Part shown: positions 25,488-33,754 of the stretch, piece after piece
Layout: every line of letters begins with the position of its first letter
Position numbering within the stretch: position 1 is the stretch's first letter
Assembly: GCA_045613745.1 (NCBI GenBank)
Contig: JAZLBP010000014.1
Location: 1 to 35,480, forward strand
DNA from: UBA940 sp045613745
Lineage (GTDB): Bacteria > Bacteroidota > Bacteroidia > Bacteroidales > Rikenellaceae
DNA: 35,480 nucleotides
Direction of reading: 5' to 3'
Made by a program: the position numbers and the translations under genes
The notes under the pieces: generated by a model
What the model was told of the DNA's origin: nothing
Seen by the model: the letters and a program-made list of their open reading frames with translations, nothing else
Database searches by the model: none

Positions 25488-26837
25488 CTATTTCACACCT
25501 TTAGATTTAAGTTCATATTTCTTGCTAGCCTCAATTCTCTTGGGTGTAGCCTTCACCTTGACCGTAAGCGGCCACTCCAACGAAACGGCGGCGCGGGTAG
25601 GTCCAAAGAAGTTTGAGGTACGATACTTAATACCCGGCTCCTTGATAAGGTCCTCGAAATCCGACGACGGATAGTAGGGACGGAACTGGGTATGGATAAG
25701 ACCGAAACCGATATTGAACAGAATTCGGAGCTTATCCTTTGCAACGGGCAGTGCATAAGTATAGTCAACTCCCACATCAAGGAACTCACCTTGAATACCG
25801 TGTTCCTTGTTTTGGAAGTCGTAGTAGCCCACACCTGCATATACACCAACGGCATGGCCTTTGAGTTTCGAGTCGATGCTCCATCTGTGTTTGTCGCCCG
25901 TAAACCAATATTTACCGTCAACAAACCAAGCCAGAGTCTCGACACACCATTTATTATTAGCAGACACCGCCCAAGGATAGTGGTAATCGACACCTACCGA
26001 CCAGTTGGTTTGGATAGGCACCTCGACACCGATACTCAAGCCGGGTGTAAGCATATTCGTACGCACTGCAAACAGAGTCTTGCGCATCAACGGCTCATTA
26101 CCAGCAGATGTAGAATTGATGGTCAGAGCAGCAGGCATTGCTATCGGACGAGAGAAGGAGGGAGCGGGAGTAACGGGTTCCTCAAACTGCACAATAGGAG
26201 GTACATCGCGCACAAACTCGTCTTTGGAGTTCTCCTCGGTCATAACGACACGCAGAGTAACCGACGAGTTACGCAGAGCATAGACATAGTTGCGGGTCAG
26301 GTATCTCCAACCCTGTTTCAACTGTCTCAGACGCCACTCCTTGGTGTTAACATTAATAGAGCTATTAATCACCTCCATCATCTCCTCTCGTTGGGGGAAC
26401 TCGGGGTGGGTCTTCAGAATCTGCAACAGACCATCCCAGTCCTCTTCCAGATAAGAGACCTGAATGTTTGCATCTTTAAATTGGGGGAATAATTCGAGCA
26501 GAAGTTTCTCGGTGCTGCGTGCACGATTGCGCGCCAGCTGTTTGTTGTATTCATAGCCACCGTCAGGCGATGCCGTTGACATAATCAGCAACTGACTGGG
26601 CACAGCGCCATCAAGTTCAAGGGTGGTCTGAATATCCGCCACCATCTGCTCGATGGTACGTTTATTCTCCTTGAAGTCATACTCTATCACAGGGTTGTCA
26701 ACCCTGAAGAATATGTTGTACCTCTTTTCTATAAATGTTCGTTTTGCCGCAGTCGCCTCTTGCGAATACACCGTTAGGTTACAAAGCAAAAATAGAACAA
26801 GTATAGAAAGCACCTTATAAGCGCATTTCTTACTCAT
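25488..26837 (-). CDS. OmpA-like / DUF3575 outer-membrane protein, first gene of the fimbrial operon
   Basis: The protein has 449 residues. A Sec signal (residues 1-26, cleavage near V-Y-S-Q) lacks a lipobox. Residues about 60-125 look like an OmpA C-terminal-type fold (I-M-S-T-A-S-P-D-G-G, then N-K-Q-L-A-R-N-R-A-R-S), which in the family binds peptidoglycan. Residues about 250-449 match DUF3575 (PF12099): A-V-R-T-N-M-L-T-P, W-S-V-G-V-D-Y-H-Y-P-W and D-G-K-Y-W-F-T-G, ending in amphipathic strands that suggest an outer-membrane barrel. Its place at the head of fimbrial operons suggests a structural or assembly role at the cell envelope, but no biochemical function is established that I can name. 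Translation starts after a leader of about 180 bases. Confidence 0.7.
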   Translation of the reverse strand: MSKKCAYKVLSILVLFLLCNLTVYSQEATAAKRTFIEKRYNIFFRVDNPVIEYDFKENKRTIEQMVADIQTTLELDGAVPSQLLIMSTASPDGGYEYNKQLARNRARSTEKLLLELFPQFKDANIQVSYLEEDWDGLLQILKTHPEFPQREEMMEVINSSINVNTKEWRLRQLKQGWRYLTRNYVYALRNSSVTLRVVMTEENSKDEFVRDVPPIVQFEEPVTPAPSFSRPIAMPAALTINSTSAGNEPLMRKTLFAVRTNMLTPGLSIGVEVPIQTNWSVGVDYHYPWAVSANNKWCVETLAWFVDGKYWFTGDKHRWSIDSKLKGHAVGVYAGVGYYDFQNKEHGIQGEFLDVGVDYTYALPVAKDKLRILFNIGFGLIHTQFRPYYPSSDFEDLIKEPGIKYRTSNFFGPTRAAVSLEWPLTVKVKATPKRIEASKKYELKSKGVK

Positions 26838-26893
26838 CTTGTAATATGTGAGATTTCTGATTGACTCCGCCGCCAGAACTTCTCATCCTCGAT

Positions 26894-26926
26894 TCTGAAA
26901 ACACTCTGATACAGAGCGCTTTCAGA
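26894..26926 (-). promoter_or_regulatory. Stem-loop in the fimbrial operon leader
   Basis: A 7-bp outer stem (26894-26900 with 26920-26926) and a 5-bp inner stem (26904-26908 with 26912-26916) are separated by symmetric 3-base internal bulges and closed by a 3-base loop. It lies about 57 bases upstream of the start codon and inside the predicted transcript. It lacks a T-tract, so it is not a terminator; an mRNA stability or translation element is possible. Confidence 0.5.
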
Positions 26927-26983
26927 GGTTTCGGGAGGACTCAAACAGAATTTATCTCTAGTTTTTTTGTTGGTAAATCTCGT

Positions 26984-26999
26984 ACTATCTTACGATAGT
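26984..26999 (-). promoter_or_regulatory. 5'-proximal hairpin with a GNRA-type tetraloop in the fimbrial leader
   Basis: In the transcript, ACTATC-GTAA-GATAGT forms a 6-bp stem with a GUAA tetraloop (GNRA class). It begins about 20 bases after the predicted transcription start, where 5' hairpins can shield mRNA from decay. As DNA the same dyad could also be an operator. Confidence 0.45.
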
Positions 27000-27025
27000 T
27001 TAATCATTTGGGTCTTTTTGCACCA

Positions 27026-27056
27026 CAAAATTATATCGTTAAAATGAGAAATGCAA
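27026..27056 (-). promoter_or_regulatory. Promoter of the nine-gene fimbrial operon
   Basis: On the minus strand TTG (27056-27054) is followed after 20 bases by TAATTTTG (27033-27026). This is the only full match seen upstream of the operon, and no other was found in its internal gaps. The predicted start is near 27019, giving a leader of about 180 bases. The spacer and flanks are very AT-rich, with an A8 run (plus strand) at 27077-27084. Confidence 0.65.
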
Positions 27057-27098
27057 CGAAATAGATTAAAAATTTCAAAAAAAATTACACTCCGCCCA

Positions 27099-27108
27099 GG
27101 GGGGGGGG
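27099..27108. repeat. Homopolymer of ten G/C upstream of the fimbrial promoter
   Basis: Ten consecutive G on the plus strand (C10 on the transcribed minus strand) lie in an otherwise AT-rich region. The run is 42 bases upstream of the -33 element, roughly -80 relative to the predicted transcription start. Tracts this long are prone to slippage and are a classic basis for phase variation. The exact length in an assembly may also be a sequencing error. Confidence 0.8.
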
Positions 27109-27345
27109 TATTACATTGATTATCAATAATTTAACCCAAAATAGAAATATAAAGCATGCCAAAATTCAACATTTTAGGGCGGTAATGCGTAATTTTACAC
27201 AAAAATGTCGATTTTTGTATAATCTCAGTGTTATTTTTTGTGGGCAAAAGCGAGTTTCGGGCAGGCATTTCGAACGGGGTGCCACAGATTTGCATCCGAG
27301 AGCGGCTGTTTTCGGTGATAAAAACAAGAAAAATGTCCTCAAATG
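27109..27345. other. AT-rich divergent intergenic region, no gene called
   Basis: This is the remainder of the 574-bp gap between the divergent fimbrial operon and glutamine synthetase gene. An 8-bp inverted repeat (27199-27206 with 27211-27218, 4-base loop) is the only clear symmetry and could be an operator. A 77-codon plus-strand open frame from 27116 has a basic, low-complexity product and no promoter match, so I do not call it a gene. Confidence 0.45.
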
Positions 27346-27376
27346 TTGAATGATTCGAAATATATCCATATCTTTG
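27346..27376 (+). promoter_or_regulatory. Promoter of the glutamine synthetase gene
   Basis: TTG at 27346-27348 and TATCTTTG at 27369-27376 are separated by 20 bases. Transcription would start near 27382, about 30 bases before the ATG at 27412. The promoter overlaps an upstream in-frame ATG at 27343, ruling that start out. Confidence 0.75.
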
Positions 27377-27411
27377 AAAGAGATAACCGAACACAAATAA
27401 CCTTACATACT

Positions 27412-28914
27412 ATGAAAACCGAATTGAAACTTAATGCCAACAAACTGGTGTCGTTCTTGGGCAAGATGCCCCAAGAGTTCACCAAGGCCGACATCGTCAA
27501 ATTCATCGAGGCCAACGAGATTCGTATGGTCAACTTTATGTATCCCGCGGGCGACGGCCGACTCAAAACTCTGAACTTTGTAATCAACAACGCCGCATAT
27601 CTCGATGCCATTTTGACTTGTGGCGAGCGAGTTGACGGCTCGAGCCTTTTCCCGTTCATTGAGGCTGGCAGCAGCGACCTCTATGTTCTGCCCCGTTTCA
27701 GCACAGCATTCCTCGATCCGTTTGCTTCTATTCCCACGCTGTCGATGCTCTGCTCTTACTTCAACAAGGATGGCGAGCTGCTCGAAAGTTCGCCCGAGAA
27801 CACCCTGCGCAAAGCGTGCAAAGCATTGAACGAGGTTAGGGGTATGGAGTTCCAGGCTATGGGCGAGTTGGAGTACTATGTGATTGCGCCCGACAGCGGA
27901 ATGTTTGCCGCCACCGACCAAAAGGGCTACCACGAATCGGCACCCTACGCCAAGTTCAATGAGTTCCGCACTCAATGTATGGCCTACATCGCACAAGCGG
28001 GCGGCCAAATCAAATACGGCCACTCGGAGGTGGGTAACTTCACCATCGACGAGATGATTTATGAGCAAAACGAGATTGAGTTCCTGCCCGTAAATGCACT
28101 CGAAGCTGCCGACCAGCTGATGATTGCCAAGTGGATTATCCGCAACCTGGCCTACGAGTACGGCTACGACATCACCTTTGCACCCAAAATCACCGCAGGC
28201 AAAGCAGGCTCGGGTCTGCACGTTCATATGCGTATTGTCAAAGACGGCGTCAACCAAATGTTGGACGGCGGCGTACTGTCGGCAACCGCACGCAAGGCGA
28301 TTGCTGGTATGATGGAGGTTGCACCTTCGATTACCGCATTCGGCAACACCAACCCCACATCGTATTTCCGTCTTGTACCTCACCAAGAGGCTCCCACCAA
28401 CATCTGCTGGGGTGACCGCAACCGTTCGGTATTGGTACGTGTACCGCTGGGATGGGCTGCCAAGAGCGATATGTGCCAAATTGCCAACCCCTTGGAGAGC
28501 GCAAGCAACTACGACACCACCCAAAAGCAGACTGTCGAGATGCGTTCGCCCGACGGCTCGGCCGACATCTATCAACTGATTGCGGGTCTGGCTGTGGCTT
28601 GCCGCTATGGTTTCGAGCTGGATAACGCATTGGAGATTGCCGAGCGCACCTACGTTAATGTGAACATCCACCAAAAGGAGAACGAGGCGAAACTCAACTC
28701 GCTGGCCCAACTGCCCGACAGCTGCGAGGCATCGGCCGACTGCTTGGAGAGCCAACGTGCCATCTTCGAGAAGTACAACGTGTTCAGCCCCGCGATGATT
28801 GATGGTATTATCAAAAAACTGCGTTCCTACGGTGACAAGACCCTGCGCAGTGACATCGGCAGCAACCAAGAAGAGATGTTGAAACTTGTTCAACGTTACT
28901 TCCACTGCGGATAG
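27412..28914 (+). CDS. glnA: Glutamine synthetase (about 500-residue GlnA family)
   Basis: The protein has 500 residues and catalyses ATP-dependent amidation of glutamate, the main route of ammonia assimilation in the cytoplasm. Conserved segments are E-L-E-Y-Y-V (metal-binding glutamates), G-K-A-G-S-G-L-H270-V-H (ATP/glutamate site), F-R-L-V-P-H-Q-E-A-P, W333-G-D-R-N-R-S and V375-E-M-R-S-P-D. The N-terminal beta-grasp part is present (F-M-Y-P-A-G-D-G-R-L-K). The tyrosine adenylylation motif of enterobacterial GlnA (N-L-Y-D-L-P) is not seen, so control by adenylylation is unlikely. The ATG at 27412 is used because an upstream in-frame ATG falls before the promoter. The gene is alone between its promoter and a strong terminator. 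It is distinct from the much longer GSIII of many Bacteroidales; a relaxed-substrate ligase of the same family is possible. Confidence 0.88.
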   Translation: MKTELKLNANKLVSFLGKMPQEFTKADIVKFIEANEIRMVNFMYPAGDGRLKTLNFVINNAAYLDAILTCGERVDGSSLFPFIEAGSSDLYVLPRFSTAFLDPFASIPTLSMLCSYFNKDGELLESSPENTLRKACKALNEVRGMEFQAMGELEYYVIAPDSGMFAATDQKGYHESAPYAKFNEFRTQCMAYIAQAGGQIKYGHSEVGNFTIDEMIYEQNEIEFLPVNALEAADQLMIAKWIIRNLAYEYGYDITFAPKITAGKAGSGLHVHMRIVKDGVNQMLDGGVLSATARKAIAGMMEVAPSITAFGNTNPTSYFRLVPHQEAPTNICWGDRNRSVLVRVPLGWAAKSDMCQIANPLESASNYDTTQKQTVEMRSPDGSADIYQLIAGLAVACRYGFELDNALEIAERTYVNVNIHQKENEAKLNSLAQLPDSCEASADCLESQRAIFEKYNVFSPAMIDGIIKKLRSYGDKTLRSDIGSNQEEMLKLVQRYFHCG

Positions 28915-28930
28915 GCCGCGATGCCATACT

Positions 28931-28974
28931 TAAAATTAAAGCCCCAACCGAAAGTGGTTGGGGCTTTAATTTTA
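28931..28974. terminator. Bidirectional terminator between glnA and the glp operon
   Basis: A perfect 19-bp inverted repeat (28931-28949 with 28956-28974) has a GC core of GCCCCAACC, a 6-base loop and A/T-rich outer arms that supply a T-rich tail in both directions. The stop codon of the minus-strand HAD gene (28972-28974) is the outermost part of the stem. Confidence 0.9.
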
Positions 28975-29802
28975 GGATTGAGCCTCTGCTAATAAGTCGC
29001 CAAGTTCTCCAATGTTTTGTGCTATAACATCGGGTGGATTGGGCGCGGCATTGGCAACCTCGATGGTTGTCTCGCCCGACAGCACCAACACACCCACGGC
29101 GCCTGCGTTTTGGGCCATTGCGATGTCGGTGTAGATGCGGTCGCCCACCATTGCAATCTGGTCGGGTTGTAGTTGCTTTTGTTGGAGGATACCAATCAGC
29201 ATATTGGGGTCGGGTTTACCCAGCGTGATGTCGGGTTGGCGTCCTGTGGCGTGTTCCAAGCATTTGCAGATGGAGCCGCAGTCCACAAGCACAGTCGGCA
29301 GGTTTGTCGGACACACCTTATCGGGGTTGGTGGCGATGTAGGGAATGCCCTGCGAAATCCACCACGCGGCACGGCACAGACGTGCATAGGTCAGCGTAAG
29401 GTCGAAAGCCGCCACAATCAAGTCGGGCACATCCTCTGCGTCATCGGCCGTCGAGATAAATCCCGCCTTCTCGAACTGCGAAATCATGCTCGGAGTACCC
29501 AGCAGGAACAGACGGCGTGCCTCGGGGTAGTGTGCCTTGATATAGTCGATGGTGGCAACGGTTGTGGTGTACATCTCCTCCTCGGTGGCGTGGATGCCCA
29601 TCTTCTCCAACTTTTGCAGGTAGTCGTCCAGCGACTTCGAGGGGTTGTTGGTCAGAAACGAATAGGAGATATTCATCTGTTTGAGGCGTTCGAGGAAGGG
29701 GATGGTATAAGGGAACAGCGAGTCACCCATATAGATTGTGCCATCCATATCGAGCGCAACGTGCTTAATCTTTGCAAGCTTATTTTTGACAGTTGTATCC
29801 AT
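28972..29802 (-). CDS. HAD-superfamily subfamily IIA (NagD/glycerol-3-phosphate-phosphatase-like) hydrolase
   Basis: The protein has 276 residues and is a cytoplasmic phosphatase. Motif I is D18-M-D20-G-T, motif II is T51-N-N, motif III is K196-P-D, and motif IV is G220-D-R with D226; the cap between motifs II and III is of the C2 (IIA) type. Family members dephosphorylate small phosphate esters, including nucleotides (NagD) and glycerol-3-phosphate or phosphoglycolate (mycobacterial Rv1692, mammalian PGP). Its ATG overlaps the glpT stop by one base (TAATG), so translation is coupled. Being last in a glycerol-3-phosphate operon suggests glycerol-3-phosphate or dihydroxyacetone phosphate as substrate. 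That is inference from context; a housekeeping nucleotide phosphatase remains possible. Confidence 0.82.
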   Translation of the reverse strand: MDTTVKNKLAKIKHVALDMDGTIYMGDSLFPYTIPFLERLKQMNISYSFLTNNPSKSLDDYLQKLEKMGIHATEEEMYTTTVATIDYIKAHYPEARRLFLLGTPSMISQFEKAGFISTADDAEDVPDLIVAAFDLTLTYARLCRAAWWISQGIPYIATNPDKVCPTNLPTVLVDCGSICKCLEHATGRQPDITLGKPDPNMLIGILQQKQLQPDQIAMVGDRIYTDIAMAQNAGAVGVLVLSGETTIEVANAAPNPPDVIAQNIGELGDLLAEAQS

Positions 29803-31253
29803 TACGCATTCTCGGTTTTAGGTTCCTCATCGTCATATCCGTCGGCCTTGGCACCCCACATAGTCAGGAACACGAGGGTTCCGATAACGGCAATACCAAT
29901 CATACCCATAAAGACATAGTCCCAGTTGTTGAGCAGGTCAATCATATATCCCACGCCAAAGCCCGAAACGATACCGCTGGCATAGCCAAACAGACCGGTC
30001 AGACCATTGGCGGTTGCGGCAGCGCGGTTGGTTGCTTGGTTGGCCGCGGCGATACCAATCAGTGCCTGCGGGCCATAGATACAGAAACCTGCCATTGCCA
30101 GCACGATAATCATCAACCACATAGGAGTGCCCACAGGCATCATAAGGAACAGAGTCATAAAGATAGCCACACCAATCATACAGAACACGCACATACGGTG
30201 AGCCTTACCTTTGAGCAGTTTGTCGGTGAGCCAACCGCTGGCCAGCATACCTATGATACCAAAGATTTCGAACACAGCCACAGTCCATCCTGCTCCCTTC
30301 AAATCCATACCGCGCGCCTCTTTGAGGAAGGTAGGTCCCCAATCCAGCACTGCAAAGCGAACTACATAGACAAAGAAGTTGGCGATACCCAAAATCCAAA
30401 TCCACTTGTTGCGGAATACCTTCTCGCGAATGAACGCCTTGTACTCGGCACTATTCTCCTTGCCCGACTTGTTGATTTTGTGAATCTCGGGCAGTCCCAC
30501 CGACGAGGGGGTGTCGCGCAGCATCATAAATATTCCTATTGCACCAACAAATGCCAAGCCGCCGGGAATCCAGAAGCACCAGCGCCAAGCTCCATAGTGA
30601 GCCGCCGACTCCAAAACGCTCTTCATAGCCGAGTCATCGCCAAGTGTCACTCCAAGGTGGCCTGCAATTTCGGCCACGATTTCGGGATTAGCGCTCAAGT
30701 TCGCGCCCATAGTGCCCATAATGTAGCCACACAGAATTGCAACCAAACTTGCGCCCACCGAGTGCGATGTGTTCCAAATCGACATTTTGGTGGCAAGCTC
30801 TTGGGGAGGAATCCAGTGAGTCAGCAGACGTGCGCACGGAGGGAAACCGCTTCCTTGCAGGAAATTATTGAGAATCAGCACCACGCCAAAGAACAAAATC
30901 AGCGTGTTGGTGAATTGTGGGCCACCTGTTTCGCCGGTAATCAGGGTACTGATGTCGGCGCCAAAGCCAAATGCAAAGTTTGCGATGGCACACAGCATCA
31001 GACCGATGGCCATATGGTAGCGTCCGCTCAAGCGGTCAGCCAAAAAGCCGTTCAGAAAGCGCGAAACACCATAGACGATGGTTGTTAGCGTCATAATGAT
31101 ACCGAAACTGGTCTTGGTAATTCCATATTCGGCGCTCAAACCCGGAATTGCAAACGAAAAGTTCTTGCGAACAAAATAGAATAGCGCGTAGCCAATCATC
31201 GTTGCAATGATTGTACGCCACTGCCAATACTTGAATTGTTTAGTAGAGTCCAT
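29802..31253 (-). CDS. glpT: Glycerol-3-phosphate:phosphate antiporter (OPA family)
   Basis: The protein has 483 residues and about 12 membrane segments; it belongs to the organophosphate:phosphate antiporter branch of the major facilitator superfamily. The two phosphate-binding arginines of E. coli GlpT have counterparts: R29 in Y-F-V-R-K-N and R299 in V-V-R-F-A-V-L-D-W. Further signatures are G-S-G-F-P-P-C-A-R and the long central loop (about 245-275). It imports glycerol-3-phosphate in exchange for phosphate at the inner membrane. Sugar-phosphate carriers (UhpT) share the fold, but the glpABC context favours glycerol-3-phosphate. It lies 28 bases after glpC and is coupled to the phosphatase gene by a TAATG overlap. 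GlpT is also a known entry route for fosfomycin in other bacteria. Confidence 0.87.
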   Translation of the reverse strand: MDSTKQFKYWQWRTIIATMIGYALFYFVRKNFSFAIPGLSAEYGITKTSFGIIMTLTTIVYGVSRFLNGFLADRLSGRYHMAIGLMLCAIANFAFGFGADISTLITGETGGPQFTNTLILFFGVVLILNNFLQGSGFPPCARLLTHWIPPQELATKMSIWNTSHSVGASLVAILCGYIMGTMGANLSANPEIVAEIAGHLGVTLGDDSAMKSVLESAAHYGAWRWCFWIPGGLAFVGAIGIFMMLRDTPSSVGLPEIHKINKSGKENSAEYKAFIREKVFRNKWIWILGIANFFVYVVRFAVLDWGPTFLKEARGMDLKGAGWTVAVFEIFGIIGMLASGWLTDKLLKGKAHRMCVFCMIGVAIFMTLFLMMPVGTPMWLMIIVLAMAGFCIYGPQALIGIAAANQATNRAAATANGLTGLFGYASGIVSGFGVGYMIDLLNNWDYVFMGMIGIAVIGTLVFLTMWGAKADGYDDEEPKTENA

Positions 31254-31281
31254 TCTTTCGAATCTTTTAATTTATATTTTG

Positions 31282-32505
31282 TTATTTGTTTAATCGTTCG
31301 GTCTGCTCAACATCCAGCGCGTCGGCCAAAATCGAGATTGGGTTCTCGGTCACAACCTCGGTGCTCATCTCAATCTGCCATTTGCAGGTTTCGCAGTCAG
31401 TGGCAACCATATCCACTCCAAGCGCTCTAATCTGGTTAAACAGCGGCTCGCCAATCTTCTGCGAGTAGGCGTAGTTCTCGCTCTTGAAACCATAGGTGCC
31501 CGCGATACCGCAACACTGCGAGTCGAGCACTGTGAGTTCGACCCCAGGAATCATTTGCAGCAGCGATGTTGAGTAGATACTCCATCCGAGTTTCTCCATA
31601 TGGCAGGGAGTGTGGTAGGCAATACGACGGCGGTACTCCTCCTTGAAGGCCAGCTTCACGCGGCCGCTGTCGATAGCCTCGAAGATAAATTTTGCAGCCA
31701 GCATAATGCTCTCCCTCACGTCGGCATTGTCGATGTGAAGGATATGCGGATACTCGTCGCGCATTGTAAAAGTGCAGGTCGAGGAGGTGGTCAGCACAGG
31801 CTCCCCTGCCCCTACGGCCTTGCGAATCGAGGCCATATTCACTTGGGCTTGGCGCTCCGCCTGCTCGCTCATTCGGTTGGCAATTAGAGCCACACCGCAA
31901 CACTTTTCCTTTTCGAGCAGATGCACACCATAGCCGATGGCATTGAGCACCTTCACCAAATCCTTACCCAACTTGGGGTTGTTGTAGTTGACATAGCAGC
32001 CGTGGAAGTAGCTCACAAAGCGGCTGAAACGCTGCTGCCCTGTCTGTTTCTTAAACCAGTTCTCAAACCTTTGACCGCTATACTTGGGAAACGCACGACG
32101 GTGGTCGATGGCCAGCGCCTTATTCATAAGGTTTTTGACGGGTTGCAGTTTCAACGTAGCATTGACTACTGGTGCAAAGGTAGTTGCCAGCGAGCCCATA
32201 ACGTCGGTATTGGCCAGCATACGGTCGCGCAAGCGAGGGCTCTTTTGGCTATATTTCAGTCGCGCCGCAAGGATTATGTCGCCAATCTTGACATTCGACG
32301 GGCAGGCCACCTCGCAACGTTTGCAGTTAAGGCAGTAATCCAGCGAATCGTCGTAGAAACGGGGGTTCTTCAAACGATAGCGCTCGCCATCGGGTCCCGC
32401 CTGCTTGGGTCCCGCATACTCGGGGTTGACCGCTGTGACGGGACAATAGACGGTGCAGATGGTACACTTGACACACTGCTCAAAACGATTATCATTCTGC
32501 TCCAT
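31282..32505 (-). CDS. glpC: Anaerobic glycerol-3-phosphate dehydrogenase subunit C
   Basis: The protein has 407 residues. Two 4Fe-4S motifs lie at Cys11-x2-C-x2-C-x3-C21-P and Cys58-x2-C-x2-C-x3-C68-P. Two CCG domains follow, one with E-K-C-C-G-V-A and one with Q-C-C-G-I-A-G-T, as in GlpC and heterodisulfide-reductase-type subunits. GlpC anchors the GlpAB dimer at the membrane and passes electrons to menaquinone, for onward use by fumarate reductase or another reductase. The ATG at 32505 (M-E-Q-N-D) is chosen because it gives the family's usual start just ahead of the first cluster; a start 40 codons upstream would run through glpB. It overlaps the end of glpB by 14 bases. Confidence 0.93.
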   Translation of the reverse strand: MEQNDNRFEQCVKCTICTVYCPVTAVNPEYAGPKQAGPDGERYRLKNPRFYDDSLDYCLNCKRCEVACPSNVKIGDIILAARLKYSQKSPRLRDRMLANTDVMGSLATTFAPVVNATLKLQPVKNLMNKALAIDHRRAFPKYSGQRFENWFKKQTGQQRFSRFVSYFHGCYVNYNNPKLGKDLVKVLNAIGYGVHLLEKEKCCGVALIANRMSEQAERQAQVNMASIRKAVGAGEPVLTTSSTCTFTMRDEYPHILHIDNADVRESIMLAAKFIFEAIDSGRVKLAFKEEYRRRIAYHTPCHMEKLGWSIYSTSLLQMIPGVELTVLDSQCCGIAGTYGFKSENYAYSQKIGEPLFNQIRALGVDMVATDCETCKWQIEMSTEVVTENPISILADALDVEQTERLNK

Positions 32506-33742
32506 ACTCGCCTCCTTGTTTGTTAAGAATCCTGTCTGCCACATACAGCGACGTGAGGATTGACACACCCGCGCCACTGCTCTCCTTGATGGAATTGCAG
32601 CCACTGAGCACCGCACCAACGGCATACATATTTTCGAGAATCTGACCCTGTTTGCTCACACGGAACTCAGCATCTGTCGCCACACCAAAACCCATATAGG
32701 GTTGTGTATTGAAAAGATTTCGGTCGTACCACTCCGAGCGCACACCCGCAGCATCGACATCCAAGCCCAAAATAGGTTCATAGATGCGCTCCGAGGTAGC
32801 TACAATGCCGTGGCTGAAAAAGCTGCCCGTAGCCAGCACAAAATTGCGAGCCTTGAACTCCATAGCTCCGTGGTTGGCGGTGCGGATGCTTTGCAGTCGG
32901 CCATCCTCCACAATGCCACTCTCGACCGTATCGCCCAACATATAGACGCCACCCAACTCCTGAAAATATTTGCGCAGGGTGATTTGCGTGCGAATACCGG
33001 GCACCGAGGGCGGGAAGGTCGCAATGAAGTGCAGCGGACGCTCAACCATCCGTCGCAACTCCTCGACAGCCGCGCCATCCATCAATCCGACAACTGTAGG
33101 CATCAGCACAGCCTCGACATCCTTGCTCGCCGCGTTAATCTCACGAGCCAAATGCTCCAAAGTTTCGCCCACAAGTGCTTTGGCAATGTTTGTTGCGCGC
33201 ATCTCGGTGGGGTTGTTACGCAAGCGCTCCAACTCCGGCAGCGAGATATTAGCCACAATACTCTCGACACCCTGTTTTGCCAGTCCCGAAGCCACAAAGT
33301 TGGGCTGGAAATCCAGAAAACCATCGATATTCAGTATCGCAACCCGCTTCCAGGGAGTTTGTTTCGGTACCTCCACGCGCAGATACTCCTCGACGGTCAG
33401 CCACGCGGGTTTCAACTGCCCGAGCGGCGTCAGACGATAGTGATTGCGTTCGGCCGAACCTCGCAGCGTAATATTCATCTCCTCGAACAGCGACGGCACG
33501 CGCTCGGCCAAACTACGAACCGCCTCCACACCCAACTTACCGTAGGGGTGCGAGGAGTCCAAACGTGCAATCGCCTCCAAAGGATTGGAGTCGCAACCAT
33601 ACAGCTCGAACGAGCCCGAAAAGAAGTGAAGCGCACTCTGTCCCGACGAGACAATCAAGCACTTCTGCCCCCTCTTGGCGAGCGAAACTCCCGTTATTAG
33701 GCCGCTCAAACCTCCGCCTATTATTATCGTATCAAAAGTCAT
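32492..33742 (-). CDS. glpB: Anaerobic glycerol-3-phosphate dehydrogenase subunit B
   Basis: The protein has 416 residues, close to E. coli GlpB (about 419). The N-terminal FAD/NAD-binding glycine motif is G9-G-G-L-S-G14 after a hydrophobic strand. F-S-G-S-F-E-L-Y-G, L-K-P-A-W-L-T and, near the end, G-A-V-L-S-G-C-N-S are typical of this flavoprotein-like subunit. GlpB carries electrons between the GlpA active site and the iron-sulphur subunit GlpC. The gene starts 12 bases after glpA and its end overlaps glpC, so the three subunits are translated as a unit. Confidence 0.92.
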   Translation of the reverse strand: MTFDTIIIGGGLSGLITGVSLAKRGQKCLIVSSGQSALHFFSGSFELYGCDSNPLEAIARLDSSHPYGKLGVEAVRSLAERVPSLFEEMNITLRGSAERNHYRLTPLGQLKPAWLTVEEYLRVEVPKQTPWKRVAILNIDGFLDFQPNFVASGLAKQGVESIVANISLPELERLRNNPTEMRATNIAKALVGETLEHLAREINAASKDVEAVLMPTVVGLMDGAAVEELRRMVERPLHFIATFPPSVPGIRTQITLRKYFQELGGVYMLGDTVESGIVEDGRLQSIRTANHGAMEFKARNFVLATGSFFSHGIVATSERIYEPILGLDVDAAGVRSEWYDRNLFNTQPYMGFGVATDAEFRVSKQGQILENMYAVGAVLSGCNSIKESSGAGVSILTSLYVADRILNKQGGEYGAE

Positions 33743-33754
33743 AGCTATTCTCCT

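Noticed and set aside
27116..27349. 77-codon plus-strand open frame in the divergent intergenic region
   Set aside because: Basic, low-complexity product, no promoter match upstream, and it runs into the glnA promoter.
26838..27411. Invertible promoter for the pilus operon, as in other Bacteroidales phase-variable loci
   Set aside because: I found no long inverted repeat pair flanking the promoter and no recombinase gene in the window. The C10 tract is the better switch candidate.
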